Shown: positions 9,245 through 17,482 of the stretch, one piece after another
Numbering within the stretch: the first letter of the stretch is position 1
Layout of the letters: every line of letters starts with the position of its first letter
NCBI RefSeq assembly: GCF_004375085.3
Contig: NZ_SNAQ03000006.1
Location: 186,001-250,000, forward strand
DNA from: Lewinella sp. W8
Lineage (GTDB): Bacteria; Bacteroidota; Bacteroidia; Chitinophagales; Saprospiraceae
Length of the DNA stretch: 64,000 nucleotides
Direction: 5' to 3'
Notes under the pieces: model-generated
The model's database searches: none
What the model was told of the DNA's origin: nothing
Seen by the model: the letters and a program-made list of their open reading frames with translations, nothing else
Program-made: the position numbers and the translations under genes

Positions 9245-10180
9245 ATGAACTACGGTGGTCTACTCATTTTTATTTCAATACTTTTTCTCTCCTGCGAAAA
9301 GGATCAAAATTCACGGACAACACCAGATGCCCATTTGGAGTATTTTGGATTTTCTATCGTAGACACCTACTGGGACGACCCTACTGACTCCGAAACTAAA
9401 ACAAACTATGCCGACGAAATTCACCATTTCTGCAACATAGCTGATATTCTGATTCTTGAACCAGACGATGACATTGTCGAGAGGACAACGGTCTTTACCA
9501 ATTTAGAATTAAAACCAATTTTACACCTGAACGAACTCTTTTTCGTATTAGTAGACACATTGAGTGCGTCAGGTTCAAATTTCGACCTGAGAACAGACTT
9601 TGAAGAACGGTGGAACGAGTTTAAACTTATTAATCAAGAAATTCTCACCCCTACTTCAATTGCAGCCTTTTACATCGGGGAAGAACCCACTTGGAATGGA
9701 ATATCCTTCACTGAGTTAAGTGCCGTTTCTGAACTTCTACAATCCGATTTTCCAGATATCCCCACAATGATCATCGAAGCATATCCCTCTCTAGATGATT
9801 TAAGGATACCCGAAGCTATCGACTGGGTCGGATTTGACCAATACTTCATTAAGGACCCGAATACTAATGACGAATTCCAGGAAAATTGGCAGAAGCTGCA
9901 CCGCAAGTTATCAGACCCCAGCCAACGCATCATGGTTATTTTGGACAGTCACTATATCGATTGGGCTCATGGTGACTACGGGAACATTGAGATCGAGCAA
10001 ATGGGAGAAGTAGCCAGAAATTACTATGACTTAGCGGTTCAGGATAAAAGAGTGATTGGAATCCTTGGGTACTTTTGGCCAAATGAATTTGACATCCCCG
10101 GATCAACGGGAGCCAGAGGTATGCCCCGAAACGTAATCTCGGAATATGAAATAATGGGGAAATCCATTACGAAAAAATGA
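9245..10180 (+). CDS. lipoprotein, glycosidase-like TIM barrel
   Basis: A 311-residue protein with a short signal and lipobox (LFLSC at about residue 17). The body reads like a glycoside hydrolase barrel: AAFYIGEEPTW with a Glu at a strand end, DWVGFDQYF, IMVILDSHY and GILGYFWPNEFD. A family number cannot be assigned by eye. It may act on an envelope or extracellular polysaccharide. It lies 26 bp behind the M23 lipoprotein gene on the same strand and shares its low GC, so the two probably form an operon. The hydrolase call rests on fold-like patterns rather than a complete motif. Confidence 0.6.
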   Translation: MNYGGLLIFISILFLSCEKDQNSRTTPDAHLEYFGFSIVDTYWDDPTDSETKTNYADEIHHFCNIADILILEPDDDIVERTTVFTNLELKPILHLNELFFVLVDTLSASGSNFDLRTDFEERWNEFKLINQEILTPTSIAAFYIGEEPTWNGISFTELSAVSELLQSDFPDIPTMIIEAYPSLDDLRIPEAIDWVGFDQYFIKDPNTNDEFQENWQKLHRKLSDPSQRIMVILDSHYIDWAHGDYGNIEIEQMGEVARNYYDLAVQDKRVIGILGYFWPNEFDIPGSTGARGMPRNVISEYEIMGKSITKK

Positions 10181-10244
10181 AAGTCAATGACTTTTTAATT
10201 TTTCGGACTTCCTCAAGAAATTGATTCCCCTGCCCCACCCAAAA

Positions 10245-10265
10245 ACCTTGCACCTGCCTCCGGCC
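10245..10265 (-). repeat. dispersed intergenic motif copy
   Basis: On the minus strand this reads GAGGCAGGTGCAAGG, a member of the GCAGGTGC motif set. It lies just upstream of the start of the small gene at 10273. Confidence 0.4.
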
Positions 10266-10272
10266 AATACCC

Positions 10273-10557
10273 ATGCTCCCCCTCCTACCCTACATTGATC
10301 TTCACCACGCTCCCAACTGGATCATCCTCCGGATCGACACCTACGAACTAAAGGATTACGTGGAAGACTACCTGACGGAAGCATGCGACATCGAATATGA
10401 GTACTTCGTGAAGGTAGGCCCCATGCCCGGTCATCCGGAAGAGTCCACCTATGACTTGTATTTCCCGGACCGGTATCCGGCAATCGCACTCAGGCGAGCG
10501 ATTGCTCGCCTGGAGGAACGAGAGGTGGTGCGGATTGCTCAGCTTAACTTAAAATAG
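10273..10557 (+). CDS. conserved-looking small hypothetical protein
   Basis: A 94-residue cytoplasmic protein with no signal or membrane segment. It has balanced composition, alternating strands and helices and an acidic N-terminal half (YELKDYVEDYLTEACDIEYEY). The wide use of all amino acids and the ATG start support real coding. No family is recognised. It ends one base before the convergent lipoprotein gene at 10559. Confidence 0.6.
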   Translation: MLPLLPYIDLHHAPNWIILRIDTYELKDYVEDYLTEACDIEYEYFVKVGPMPGHPEESTYDLYFPDRYPAIALRRAIARLEEREVVRIAQLNLK

Positions 10558-10558
10558 C

Positions 10559-11497
10559 CTACTCCTCATCCTTCAGCCCCATCCGCTTCAGCACCGCGTC
10601 CAGGTCGTCCTTGACGCCCTCGTCGATGGCCTTCTGGTTGATCTGGGTCTTGATGCCCTCGTAGCCTTCCCCCTCCTTGCTGAGGGCTTCGATTTCCCGG
10701 ACGAGGAACTTGTTCACCCGCCGGTTCCGCCGACTGAGGAACCAGATCAACACCGCAATGGCGATGCCGATGATGGCCGCCGCCCAGAGGAGGATGGACT
10801 TCAGGTTACTCCACAACCCGTCATCTTCGTCCACCTCCTCCAGGATGGCCCGCACGGAGGTGCGCACCAGACTGTCTACGTCGGATCGCAGAGAATCGGA
10901 GACGAGGTTAGCCGTCAGCTCCGTGCCCACCCTGCGGAAGTTCACCCCCGCCAGAATGCTGTCCAGAAAGCCCGTGGCGCGACTCCGGTTACGGGCGGAC
11001 AAGAGGGAAGCCAGAAGTTTGTCCACCTCCGCCTGCTTGTCCCGGGAATTGAGCCGCACGAGAAACTGCTTCACGGTGGCGTCCAGGTTATTGCCCGCGG
11101 ATTGTGTCACGGCGAGCAAAAGGGAATCCAGCCGCCGTTGACTCCGCGCGGAGGTCAGTGAATCGATCAGGCCCGCGGATAACTTACCCCCCACCTGGGC
11201 CGTATTCAGGTCGGCCAGGAGCTGATTGATCTGCCCAATCAGCACCTCCAGGGTATTCTGGGTGCTGTCTTCACTGAGTTTATCCAGCACTCCCTGGATC
11301 AGTTGCTTGCTAATCGTATCCAACGGAAGCACATTTTCCCGCACCGAGCGGATGTCCTCCGTCAGGTGTTTCAAATCCCCGGTGGCCGCCGTTACATCTT
11401 TGGACACCGTCCCGAAGTCCTTCGTCAGCGTCTTCAGGGTGGCACAGGTCGACAGGCTGGCGCACAGCGCCAGCAGGGCAAGTAGACGCATCATCAT
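10559..11497 (-). CDS. lipoprotein with C-terminal membrane anchor
   Basis: A 312-residue protein with an N-terminal signal and lipobox (LSTCA), a long helical Leu/Ser/Thr/Asp-rich region with heptad-like spacing (about 25-215), a transmembrane segment (SILLWAAAIIGIAIAVLIWFL, about 233-253, shown here only in part by its core IIGIAIAVLIWF) and a charged C-terminal tail. It could bridge the outer membrane lipid anchor and the inner membrane. The start overlaps the stop of the upstream oxidase gene by 4 bp (ATGA), so it is the last gene of the four-gene operon. The family is not recognised. Confidence 0.7.
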   Translation of the reverse strand: MMMRLLALLALCASLSTCATLKTLTKDFGTVSKDVTAATGDLKHLTEDIRSVRENVLPLDTISKQLIQGVLDKLSEDSTQNTLEVLIGQINQLLADLNTAQVGGKLSAGLIDSLTSARSQRRLDSLLLAVTQSAGNNLDATVKQFLVRLNSRDKQAEVDKLLASLLSARNRSRATGFLDSILAGVNFRRVGTELTANLVSDSLRSDVDSLVRTSVRAILEEVDEDDGLWSNLKSILLWAAAIIGIAIAVLIWFLSRRNRRVNKFLVREIEALSKEGEGYEGIKTQINQKAIDEGVKDDLDAVLKRMGLKDEE

Positions 11498-12987
11498 TCC
11501 AGCCCCATTTTGATCACGAAGTCATTGAGGAAGGTGCCGTTGGGGTCCATCCGCTGCCGGACCTCCCGCCAGGTATCCAGCATCGGGTAGTTGTCCTTAA
11601 TGTAATCCGGTTTCTCGTAGAGGAGGTGGTTCACCTTGCCCCAGTGCGGGACGCCCCCCAGCGAGATCATCAGCTTCTGGTAGCGCTCGATGAGTTCCAC
11701 GTCGCCCGTGGTACCGTAGAGGGTGGGAATATCGATGTACATCACCTTTTTGCCGTAGGCCTGCGACAGGTACATATTGGAAGCATCCACAAAACGACAG
11801 GGGATGTGGGAGGGGTGGTACAGGTCAGACTCCGTCCGCATCGCCTCCGTGTTGGCGATGATCATGTCCATGACTTCCACCAGCTTCTCCTTACTGTAGG
11901 GAAAGGCGAACTCCGCACTGATGCCGAACCGCAACACCGAATTGCTGCTCTGGTACAGGATCTTGTGGGACTTATTGATGTTTCTCCGGACCTGCGACAT
12001 TTTGAGGGTGCGCTGAATGTTGCGGGGCATCTTCTCCGGATTGCGGTTGAATCCCCGGATGATGTTCTCGATCCAGAATTCCGCGTCTCCGAACAGTCGC
12101 TTGAAGAGATTCCTTCCCCCCACGGCCAGCCCGTTGGGGGGCGAGGTAACGACCTCCTGCTCCACGATGGAACAAAGGTTACCCTCCCTATCCTTATGCT
12201 TTAGCCGGTAGGGATTCATCCGGAAGGCCAGGTAGTCCTTTTCGTTGAGTTTCTGGTCAAAGCGTCCGTCCTCAATCTCCTCCCGGAAATCCTCCCACAA
12301 CTGCAGGTAACGGGTTTCCGACAACCAGAACCGGGGAATCACCTCCAGTACCAACTCATACACGATGCCCATGGCCCCGAAGCCCAGTGCGCAACTGTAG
12401 AAGTCGTGGTCATCCTGGATCAGCCGCAGGTTCGAAGTTTGCTCGTGTTGGGTGCGGTCCGTAATGCCGTCACTGGGTTCAATCTGCACCAGTTCCCCGT
12501 TTTTACCTACCATTCGCAGCGCCCGTACAATATCCGGGAAGGCCGGTTTATTGAATCCCGTTCCGTGGGTGCCGGTCAGCACCGCACCGGAGACGGTCTG
12601 GAAGTCCACCGCCCCCATGTTTTCCAGGGCCAGCTTCATACTTTCCAGTTTGAGGTTCAGCCGCTTCAGGGTAATCCCCGCTCCGGCCAGCACGAAGTGT
12701 CGATTACTCCCGACGGAAGCCTTCAGCTTCGTCCCTCCGTATCGCTCCACCCCGTGAATCTTCTTCATGTCCAGCAGGAAATCCTTACCGAGCGCCGCCT
12801 CCGAGTAGGAATGGCCGGAGCCTACGGCCCGTACCCGGACCATTTCGTGTTCCGCCTCCAATACGATTTCCTGAATGTCCTCCGCATCCTCCGGGTAGAA
12901 GAACCTCAGGGGCGTAGAAGAAACATTACCGGTGGCATTTTGCCAGGTGTGGCGCGTCCGCGAAATTTCAAGTAGTCTAGGGTTCAT
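11494..12987 (-). CDS. FAD-linked oxidase, D-arabinono-1,4-lactone oxidase family
   Basis: A 497-residue protein. The N-terminal FAD-binding (PCMH/FAD_binding_4) domain has the typical RAVGSGHSYSEAA motif (about 53-65) and a TVSGAVLTGTHGTG segment. The C-terminal half carries the ALO-domain signature GGVPHWGKVN. Family members oxidise aldonolactones or sugar alcohols with oxygen or another acceptor; the substrate cannot be read here. It lies third in a tight operon, 4 bp after the CPBP gene and overlapping the lipoprotein gene by 4 bp. Why a sugar oxidase sits with a patatin-like protein and a membrane protease is not known. Confidence 0.88.
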   Translation of the reverse strand: MNPRLLEISRTRHTWQNATGNVSSTPLRFFYPEDAEDIQEIVLEAEHEMVRVRAVGSGHSYSEAALGKDFLLDMKKIHGVERYGGTKLKASVGSNRHFVLAGAGITLKRLNLKLESMKLALENMGAVDFQTVSGAVLTGTHGTGFNKPAFPDIVRALRMVGKNGELVQIEPSDGITDRTQHEQTSNLRLIQDDHDFYSCALGFGAMGIVYELVLEVIPRFWLSETRYLQLWEDFREEIEDGRFDQKLNEKDYLAFRMNPYRLKHKDREGNLCSIVEQEVVTSPPNGLAVGGRNLFKRLFGDAEFWIENIIRGFNRNPEKMPRNIQRTLKMSQVRRNINKSHKILYQSSNSVLRFGISAEFAFPYSKEKLVEVMDMIIANTEAMRTESDLYHPSHIPCRFVDASNMYLSQAYGKKVMYIDIPTLYGTTGDVELIERYQKLMISLGGVPHWGKVNHLLYEKPDYIKDNYPMLDTWREVRQRMDPNGTFLNDFVIKMGLE

Positions 12988-12991
12988 AACG

Positions 12992-13741
12992 TTAGTTTTT
13001 CACGAAGTAGGTCTCCTGGTGGTTACGGATGGAGTAAAATTCTACGACGAGCGCATTGGTAATGTGAAGGATGATGACGGGCAGCAGGCTGCCCGTCCAG
13101 TGGACGATAAAGCAGGCCAGTACGCCCCAGACGATGGCGAAGTAGGACACCGCGTCCCGTTTGAAGTAGTGGGTCAGGGCATAAATGCCGGCGCAGATGA
13201 GCACGGGGATCCAGATATTGAGCACTTCCGTCGGTTTGATGGCACCCTGGACGATCTCCAGCACCTGCGCGAGCGACTGAAACAACAGACCACGATACAG
13301 GAACTCCATCGCGGCCAGGTAGAGGATCCAGGTCAGGATACTTTTGATCATCAACCAGGGCGTCCAGAATCGCAGCCGTATTTCGGGGAATTTGGCCAGG
13401 TTACTGTCCGAGCGGGTCGTAAAGCGGTAAAGGATCAGTTGCAGGAGCAGCCCGCCCCCAACGATCATCCACCCCAGCTTATTCATGGAAAAACTGATGC
13501 CCAGTTGGTCCAGGCTGACGTCACCCAGGAGGTCACACCAGAAAATGAGGATGATGGGCAACAGGGCGTAGATGGAGAACCCAATCAGCCGTCGCCGCAG
13601 CACGCGATTGGCGAAACTTTTGTTGGCGTCGAACATCACCTGATAGCGGTGGGGCAGGGTCAGGGAGGACGACATCATAAACCAGAGGATGAACCCGAAG
13701 GTGGCCGTACTCACGGACAGTAATAGGTAGTGGAGTGCCAT
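12992..13741 (-). CDS. CPBP-family intramembrane metalloprotease homologue
   Basis: A 249-residue polytopic membrane protein. The C-terminal core matches CPBP (CAAX protease/bacteriocin-processing, Abi) motifs: MEFLYRG (145-151, the EExxxR motif with the first Glu replaced by Met), IYALTHYF with H191, and ILHITNA with H226 and N229. Other members cleave prenylated or peptide substrates in the membrane and often give bacteriocin immunity. Loss of the first Glu leaves activity uncertain, although the second Glu, the Arg and both His are present. It lies 9 bp after the patatin-like gene. Confidence 0.78.
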   Translation of the reverse strand: MALHYLLLSVSTATFGFILWFMMSSSLTLPHRYQVMFDANKSFANRVLRRRLIGFSIYALLPIILIFWCDLLGDVSLDQLGISFSMNKLGWMIVGGGLLLQLILYRFTTRSDSNLAKFPEIRLRFWTPWLMIKSILTWILYLAAMEFLYRGLLFQSLAQVLEIVQGAIKPTEVLNIWIPVLICAGIYALTHYFKRDAVSYFAIVWGVLACFIVHWTGSLLPVIILHITNALVVEFYSIRNHQETYFVKN

Positions 13742-13750
13742 GAATATGAA

Positions 13751-14776
13751 TTAAATGAAGTCTAGAATTTCGTCCCGATCCCGCTCGAAGGTCGCTTCAG
13801 CGTAGGCCTTGATGGCCTTGAGCTGCTCTTCGTCCGTGACGTCGATGGCCAGTTTCTTGTTCCGCAGGATTTCGGGACTGTCGTGGTCCTTGTAGTAGGC
13901 GTTCACCCGCAGGAAATTGCCCTCGGGTAGGATTTGCCGGCTCAGGTATTCGTTGGCCACCATATTGGAATCAATGACCAGGGAAATCAGGTAGCGTTGC
14001 CACTTACCGAGCCCCCAGTCCAACCGCCCCTTCAGCTTACTCTTGGAGATGTACGACTTACCGTCGCTGCCGCAGCCCAGGGATAAGAGGTGGATGTCGC
14101 TGGCTTTTTCGTCCAGACCCAACTTGCCGTTGGACAGCCGGGAGATGCCCTCCCGGTCCGGCTTACCGTCCAGGGCGAAGGAAAGCCCGAAAACGGAAGG
14201 GTCGTTGGCGTAGTTCCCCCCCTCAATGTGGTGGTCGTACACCGGCAGATTAATGACCGCAGCGGAGGTTTTCATGGCCACGTCCACCAGCTTTTCCGAC
14301 TTATCCCGATGGTAGGCCGAATTGAAGATGACGGGTTGGAAGGAGGTGATGTCCCGCGGCCCGATGATGGGATTGAGGCTCAGGCTCGGGAAGAGAAAAA
14401 TGGTGTCCTCCCCGAATCTTTCGTATACGGTATTCAGGGTCTGGTGCGTGCCGAGGATCCATTCCAGTTCCCGCTTGAGTCCCACGTTTGAATACCGGGA
14501 CCGGAAAAAATTCAGGGGGTTCAAGAGTTTGGCCTGCCGGAAAAATTCGTAGGGAAGAATGGCCCTCGCCTTGTTGAGGTAGACGTCCTGTACCACCTCG
14601 ATGTCGATGCCACCCGCCAGGGCCGAGGCAATGATTCCGCCGGTCGCACTACCAATGATGACGTCAAAAATGTCCGTAATTTTTTTCCCCGACGCCCGCT
14701 CAATTTCCGTCAGCACCGTGGCCGGGAAGAGCCCCCGCGTTCCGCCTCCGTCAATGGATAAAATTTTGGTAGCCAT
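13751..14776 (-). CDS. patatin-like protein lacking both catalytic residues
   Basis: A 341-residue cytoplasmic protein with the complete patatin fold signature: oxyanion motif DGGGTRG (9-15), nucleophile elbow IIGSATGG (41-47) and the TSAA...EGGNYANDP block (170-193). In active patatins the elbow is GxSxG and the second block is DG[GA]. Here the elbow reads G-S-A-T-G, so the nucleophile Ser position is Ala44, and the dyad Asp is Glu185. Both codons were checked on the minus strand (GCG and GAG). Ser43, one place off, could in principle substitute. I infer a pseudoenzyme or an altered hydrolase. It is the first gene of an operon with a CPBP protease, an oxidase and a lipoprotein. Confidence 0.85.
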   Translation of the reverse strand: MATKILSIDGGGTRGLFPATVLTEIERASGKKITDIFDVIIGSATGGIIASALAGGIDIEVVQDVYLNKARAILPYEFFRQAKLLNPLNFFRSRYSNVGLKRELEWILGTHQTLNTVYERFGEDTIFLFPSLSLNPIIGPRDITSFQPVIFNSAYHRDKSEKLVDVAMKTSAAVINLPVYDHHIEGGNYANDPSVFGLSFALDGKPDREGISRLSNGKLGLDEKASDIHLLSLGCGSDGKSYISKSKLKGRLDWGLGKWQRYLISLVIDSNMVANEYLSRQILPEGNFLRVNAYYKDHDSPEILRNKKLAIDVTDEEQLKAIKAYAEATFERDRDEILDFI

Positions 14777-14794
14777 TCAGATTTTTTTTGGTTG

Positions 14795-14815
14795 ACACAG
14801 GTGCAATGCAATGGG
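14795..14815 (+). repeat. dispersed intergenic motif copy
   Basis: The sequence reads CACAGGTGCAATGCAATGG. It shares the CAGGTGCAATGC part with the copy at 46231-46256. It lies just upstream of the patatin-like gene start. Confidence 0.4.
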
Positions 14816-15350
14816 TATGGCAATGACCGGGATGTGCGCGGTTCGCATCATCATCGCCCTACCCCAACTCCCCGGAAGGAGGTGATTAAATATTTTCTCA
14901 CGATAGCGTTAGCCGTGGGTTTCCGCAGCGCAGCTGGCAGTCCGGTTTGGACCCGCCGCCGCCCTTACCTACGGCCGCCTCCACCCGTTGTGTTCCCGCT
15001 TTCACGGGATCAGGGCAGCGCTGAACAAAGGCATTTTCTCGCCGATCACGCCTACCCTACTGGGTGCTTGGAGGCTATAAATTCATTATTCCAATCTTTG
15101 TGAAGATAATGTTTGTGACAACATCTATCGAATAATTTCAATATCCTCCAAAAAAATAAGCTCCGTGCAGTAGCTCCTGAGTACGTCCTAGTGACATCTC
15201 GGGAGTAGGCAGCCCGAGCTCGGCCGACCAGTCAGCTCGTGCCTCGTGCCTGGGCGGACGACCGGCCAATGAACTTCCGTCTTCTCTCTACTTCTCCTTA
15301 GCCTTAGCCTCCTCCTTAGCCTTCACTTCCTCCTCCCCCATTGATTCAAG

Positions 15351-15381
15351 TTGGTCATCTGTTGACTTTACCTTATTTTTG
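15351..15381 (+). promoter_or_regulatory. Bacteroidota-type promoter of the MerC-CobW operon
   Basis: An exact -7 element TATTTTTG (15374-15381) is preceded by a near-consensus -33 element TTGG (15351-15354) with 19-nt spacing, as expected for TTTG-N19-21-TAnnTTTG promoters. Its last two bases overlap the palindrome at 15380-15394. Confidence 0.6.
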
Positions 15382-15394
15382 CAACATTGTTGCA
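15380..15394. promoter_or_regulatory. Zur/Fur-family operator-like palindrome
   Basis: Perfect 7-1-7 inverted repeat TGCAACA-T-TGTTGCA placed across the end of the -7 element, 47 bp before the MerC ATG. The architecture (7-1-7) and the GCAAC/GTTGC arms are typical of Fur-superfamily zinc regulators. With a COG0523 metallochaperone downstream, zinc-dependent repression by Zur is the natural inference. Confidence 0.7.
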
Positions 15395-15441
15395 TTAAAT
15401 GTTTTATTCCCAATCTCCCCATCTTACCCACAAACCAATTG

Positions 15442-15828
15442 ATGTATTCAACCAAAGCCCTTCCCCAATCTGATTTGATCGGCGCCGTCACCAGTGGACT
15501 GTGCGTGATTCACTGCGTGGCTACGCCGTTGTTGTTCGTGGCGCAGGCGACTACCGTTCCCGGCTGGTGGAGTTTCCTGGACATCTTCTTCATCGCCATC
15601 ACCTTCCTGGCGGTGTTCACTTCCGCCCGTAATACCAGCAAGCCCTGGATGCCAACGGCCCTTTACGCAAGTTGGACGGTCCTTACCCTACTGGTCATCA
15701 ACGAGCAACTGGGGCTGCTGCCCGTGGCCGAAGGGTGGAAATACGGGGTGGCCATGGTCCTGATCGGCCTGCACCTCTACAATCGTAAGTATTGTCAGTG
15801 TGCGGAGGAGCCAGGTTGCGTAGCTTAG
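15442..15828 (+). CDS. MerC-domain membrane protein
   Basis: A 128-residue protein with four hydrophobic segments. CVIHC (Cys21, Cys25) lies in the first helix region, and a Cys-containing C-terminus (YCQCAEEPGC) follows the last; both fit metal-thiolate transport by MerC-type proteins. An upstream TTG at 15379 lies inside the operator, so the ATG at 15442 is the better start. In Bacteroidota MerC-like genes often sit with zinc-regulated genes. Here it is 20 bp upstream of a CobW GTPase gene and behind a Zur-like box, so zinc uptake during limitation is more likely than mercury resistance; no merA, merR or merT is nearby. Confidence 0.82.
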   Translation: MYSTKALPQSDLIGAVTSGLCVIHCVATPLLFVAQATTVPGWWSFLDIFFIAITFLAVFTSARNTSKPWMPTALYASWTVLTLLVINEQLGLLPVAEGWKYGVAMVLIGLHLYNRKYCQCAEEPGCVA

Positions 15829-15847
15829 CGCCGCTAAACGTACCGGC

Positions 15848-16867
15848 ATGCACAAACCAGTCACCATCCTCACCGGATTCCTGGGAGCGGGAAAAACCAC
15901 CTTCCTCAACCACCTGCTGGAGGAAAACCGCGATGTCCGCTACGCCATCATCGAAAATGAGTTTGGCGAACAGGGCATCGACAACGAACTCGTCATTCGC
16001 CCCTACGAGACCATTGTAGAGTTGAACAATGGTTGCCTCTGCTGTACCCTGAACGACAACCTCTACGACATCCTCAACGAACTCTTCGAGCGGCGGGAGC
16101 AGTTCGATGAGATCATCATCGAGGCCACCGGCGTCGCCGACCCCACCGGGCTGGCCGAGCCCTTCATTGCCCACCCCGTCATCAAAAAACACTTCCCCCT
16201 TACGTCCGTCATTTGTCTGGTGGACGCCGAGCAGGTCCACACCCAACTGGCAGAAACCGAGGAAGCCCTCAATCAGATTGTCTTCAGCGACATCCTCCTG
16301 CTCAACAAAACTGACCTGGTCAATGACCAACGAATCCGGGAGGTAGAAGCCAAACTCCGCCAGTTGAATCCTCTGGCCCGGATCATCCGGGGAGCCATCG
16401 GCCACTATCCCACCATCAATTACCGGGAGGGCAACCAGGAAAAACTGACCGAGCTGCTGGACCGGGGGCACCATCATCACGACCAGGGTACAGAAGACAA
16501 AACCTTCCCCGTCCAACGGCCCCACCACCACCATCATCACGACCACACCGAAGAAATGCACAGCATTTCCTTCACCTTCGACCGTCCCTTTGACCACGCC
16601 AAACTGACGCAGCAGTTATTCGTCTACCTGAACTTACAGGCTAAAGGACTATATCGCATCAAGGGCCTGCTCTGGTTGGCCGGACATCGCGAGCGGTTTC
16701 TCCTTCAGTCCGTCGGAAAACGCTTCGACATCAAGGAACACGGCGTTTGGGCGGAGGGCGTCCCGAAGCGGAGTGTCCTCGTCTTCATCGGCAAGAATCT
16801 GCCGGCGAAGGGCCTCGAAAACATGCTGAAAAAGGGATTGGCGACGGGGGAGTATCGGGAGTATTGA
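15848..16867 (+). CDS. COG0523/CobW-family GTPase, zinc metallochaperone
   Basis: A 339-residue G3E GTPase. It has a Walker A GFLGAGKTT (10-18), the metal-binding GCLCC motif (62-66), the switch region IIIEATGVADPTG, and the guanine-specificity NKTD. A His-rich linker near residues 209-240 contains two runs of His. The C-terminal CobW_C domain follows. COG0523 proteins hand zinc (sometimes cobalt or other metals) to client enzymes using GTP hydrolysis. Coupling with MerC and a Zur-like operator supports the zinc subgroup. The GTPase activity and family are clear; the client protein is unknown. Confidence 0.9.
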   Translation: MHKPVTILTGFLGAGKTTFLNHLLEENRDVRYAIIENEFGEQGIDNELVIRPYETIVELNNGCLCCTLNDNLYDILNELFERREQFDEIIIEATGVADPTGLAEPFIAHPVIKKHFPLTSVICLVDAEQVHTQLAETEEALNQIVFSDILLLNKTDLVNDQRIREVEAKLRQLNPLARIIRGAIGHYPTINYREGNQEKLTELLDRGHHHHDQGTEDKTFPVQRPHHHHHHDHTEEMHSISFTFDRPFDHAKLTQQLFVYLNLQAKGLYRIKGLLWLAGHRERFLLQSVGKRFDIKEHGVWAEGVPKRSVLVFIGKNLPAKGLENMLKKGLATGEYREY

Positions 16868-16909
16868 AGAAACCTTTTGGTCAATTATTATGCCTCCAAT
16901 CATGGAATT

Positions 16910-17482
16910 ATGAATCACCAAAGAATTACGCTGCTGGACTTGGGTGGAGTAGTATTTCAGTCCACCGGCGTATCAAATGACCAGATTGATTGGACCATCA
17001 TAACTACCCTAAACCACAAATACGGTTACGACCTGAATATTGGTAAAAATTTAATCCCGGAATTTTTGAAAGAGTACAACGCTCTCACCAAACAAGATCT
17101 GGACGGTGAAACCTTTTTAAAGGGAGTATTTGACACCTTAGAGATAAATGAGGAACTCATACAATTTCTCTCCAGAAACGGTAAGGTCATTATCGTCAGT
17201 GACAATTACCGCGAGAATATTGCTTACATCTCAAAAAGATACTGTTTCTCAGATTGGTCGATCAACCAGATTTATTCTTTTGACTACCAAATGGTAAAAT
17301 CCAACCCGCTTTTCTTCAGGCGGCTAGTCGAAGAATTGTCGGATGTTCCGGTTAGTGAAATGATCTTAATCGATGATAGCGTAGATAAAATAAAGAGTGC
17401 CCAAAAAAGTGGAATTATGGGAATCCGGTATGAATGCAATGACCGGGTGTTTGACCGGTTGCGGGAACTTGGTTATCGATAA
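16910..17482 (+). CDS. HAD-superfamily hydrolase
   Basis: About 190 residues. Motif I is LLDLGGVVF (nucleophile Asp10), motif II VIIVSDN, a Lys in MVKSNPLFF, and motif IV LIDDSVDKIKSA, giving the full HAD set in the DLGGV subgroup (similar to sugar-phosphatase-like proteins such as YihX). An in-frame upstream GTG at 16877 would add 11 residues that lack family character, so ATG 16910 is preferred. The gene is noticeably AT-rich against the GC-rich CobW gene before it. It is probably not part of the zinc operon. Confidence 0.8.
   Translation: MNHQRITLLDLGGVVFQSTGVSNDQIDWTIITTLNHKYGYDLNIGKNLIPEFLKEYNALTKQDLDGETFLKGVFDTLEINEELIQFLSRNGKVIIVSDNYRENIAYISKRYCFSDWSINQIYSFDYQMVKSNPLFFRRLVEELSDVPVSEMILIDDSVDKIKSAQKSGIMGIRYECNDRVFDRLRELGYR

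Larger units (their letters stand above)
14777..15441. other. 665-bp intergenic region with regulatory sites, no gene
   Basis: The region lies between divergent units. Near 14795-14815 is a motif copy (CACAGGTGCAATGCAATGG). The middle (about 14930-15060) is GC-rich and has a short open frame without family features. The right end carries the promoter and Zur-like palindrome of the MerC gene. A TTAGCC-rich low-complexity stretch at 15297-15330 is the only internal repetition. Confidence 0.5.

Noticed and set aside
14792..15103. 103-residue plus-strand frame
   Set aside because: It is Pro/Arg/His-rich with unnatural composition, has no homologous pattern, and overlaps a dispersed motif.
15288..15491. 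67-residue minus-strand frame with a KAKEEAKAKEK tail
   Set aside because: It overlaps the MerC promoter, operator and start; the tail is a low-complexity TTAGCC stretch.
15442..15828. Mercury-resistance gene reading of merC
   Set aside because: There is no merA, merR or merT nearby, and the Zur-like operator and CobW partner point to zinc.
15698..16597. 299-residue open frame on the minus strand
   Set aside because: It is antisense to the CobW GTPase gene with its conserved GCLCC and P-loop motifs.
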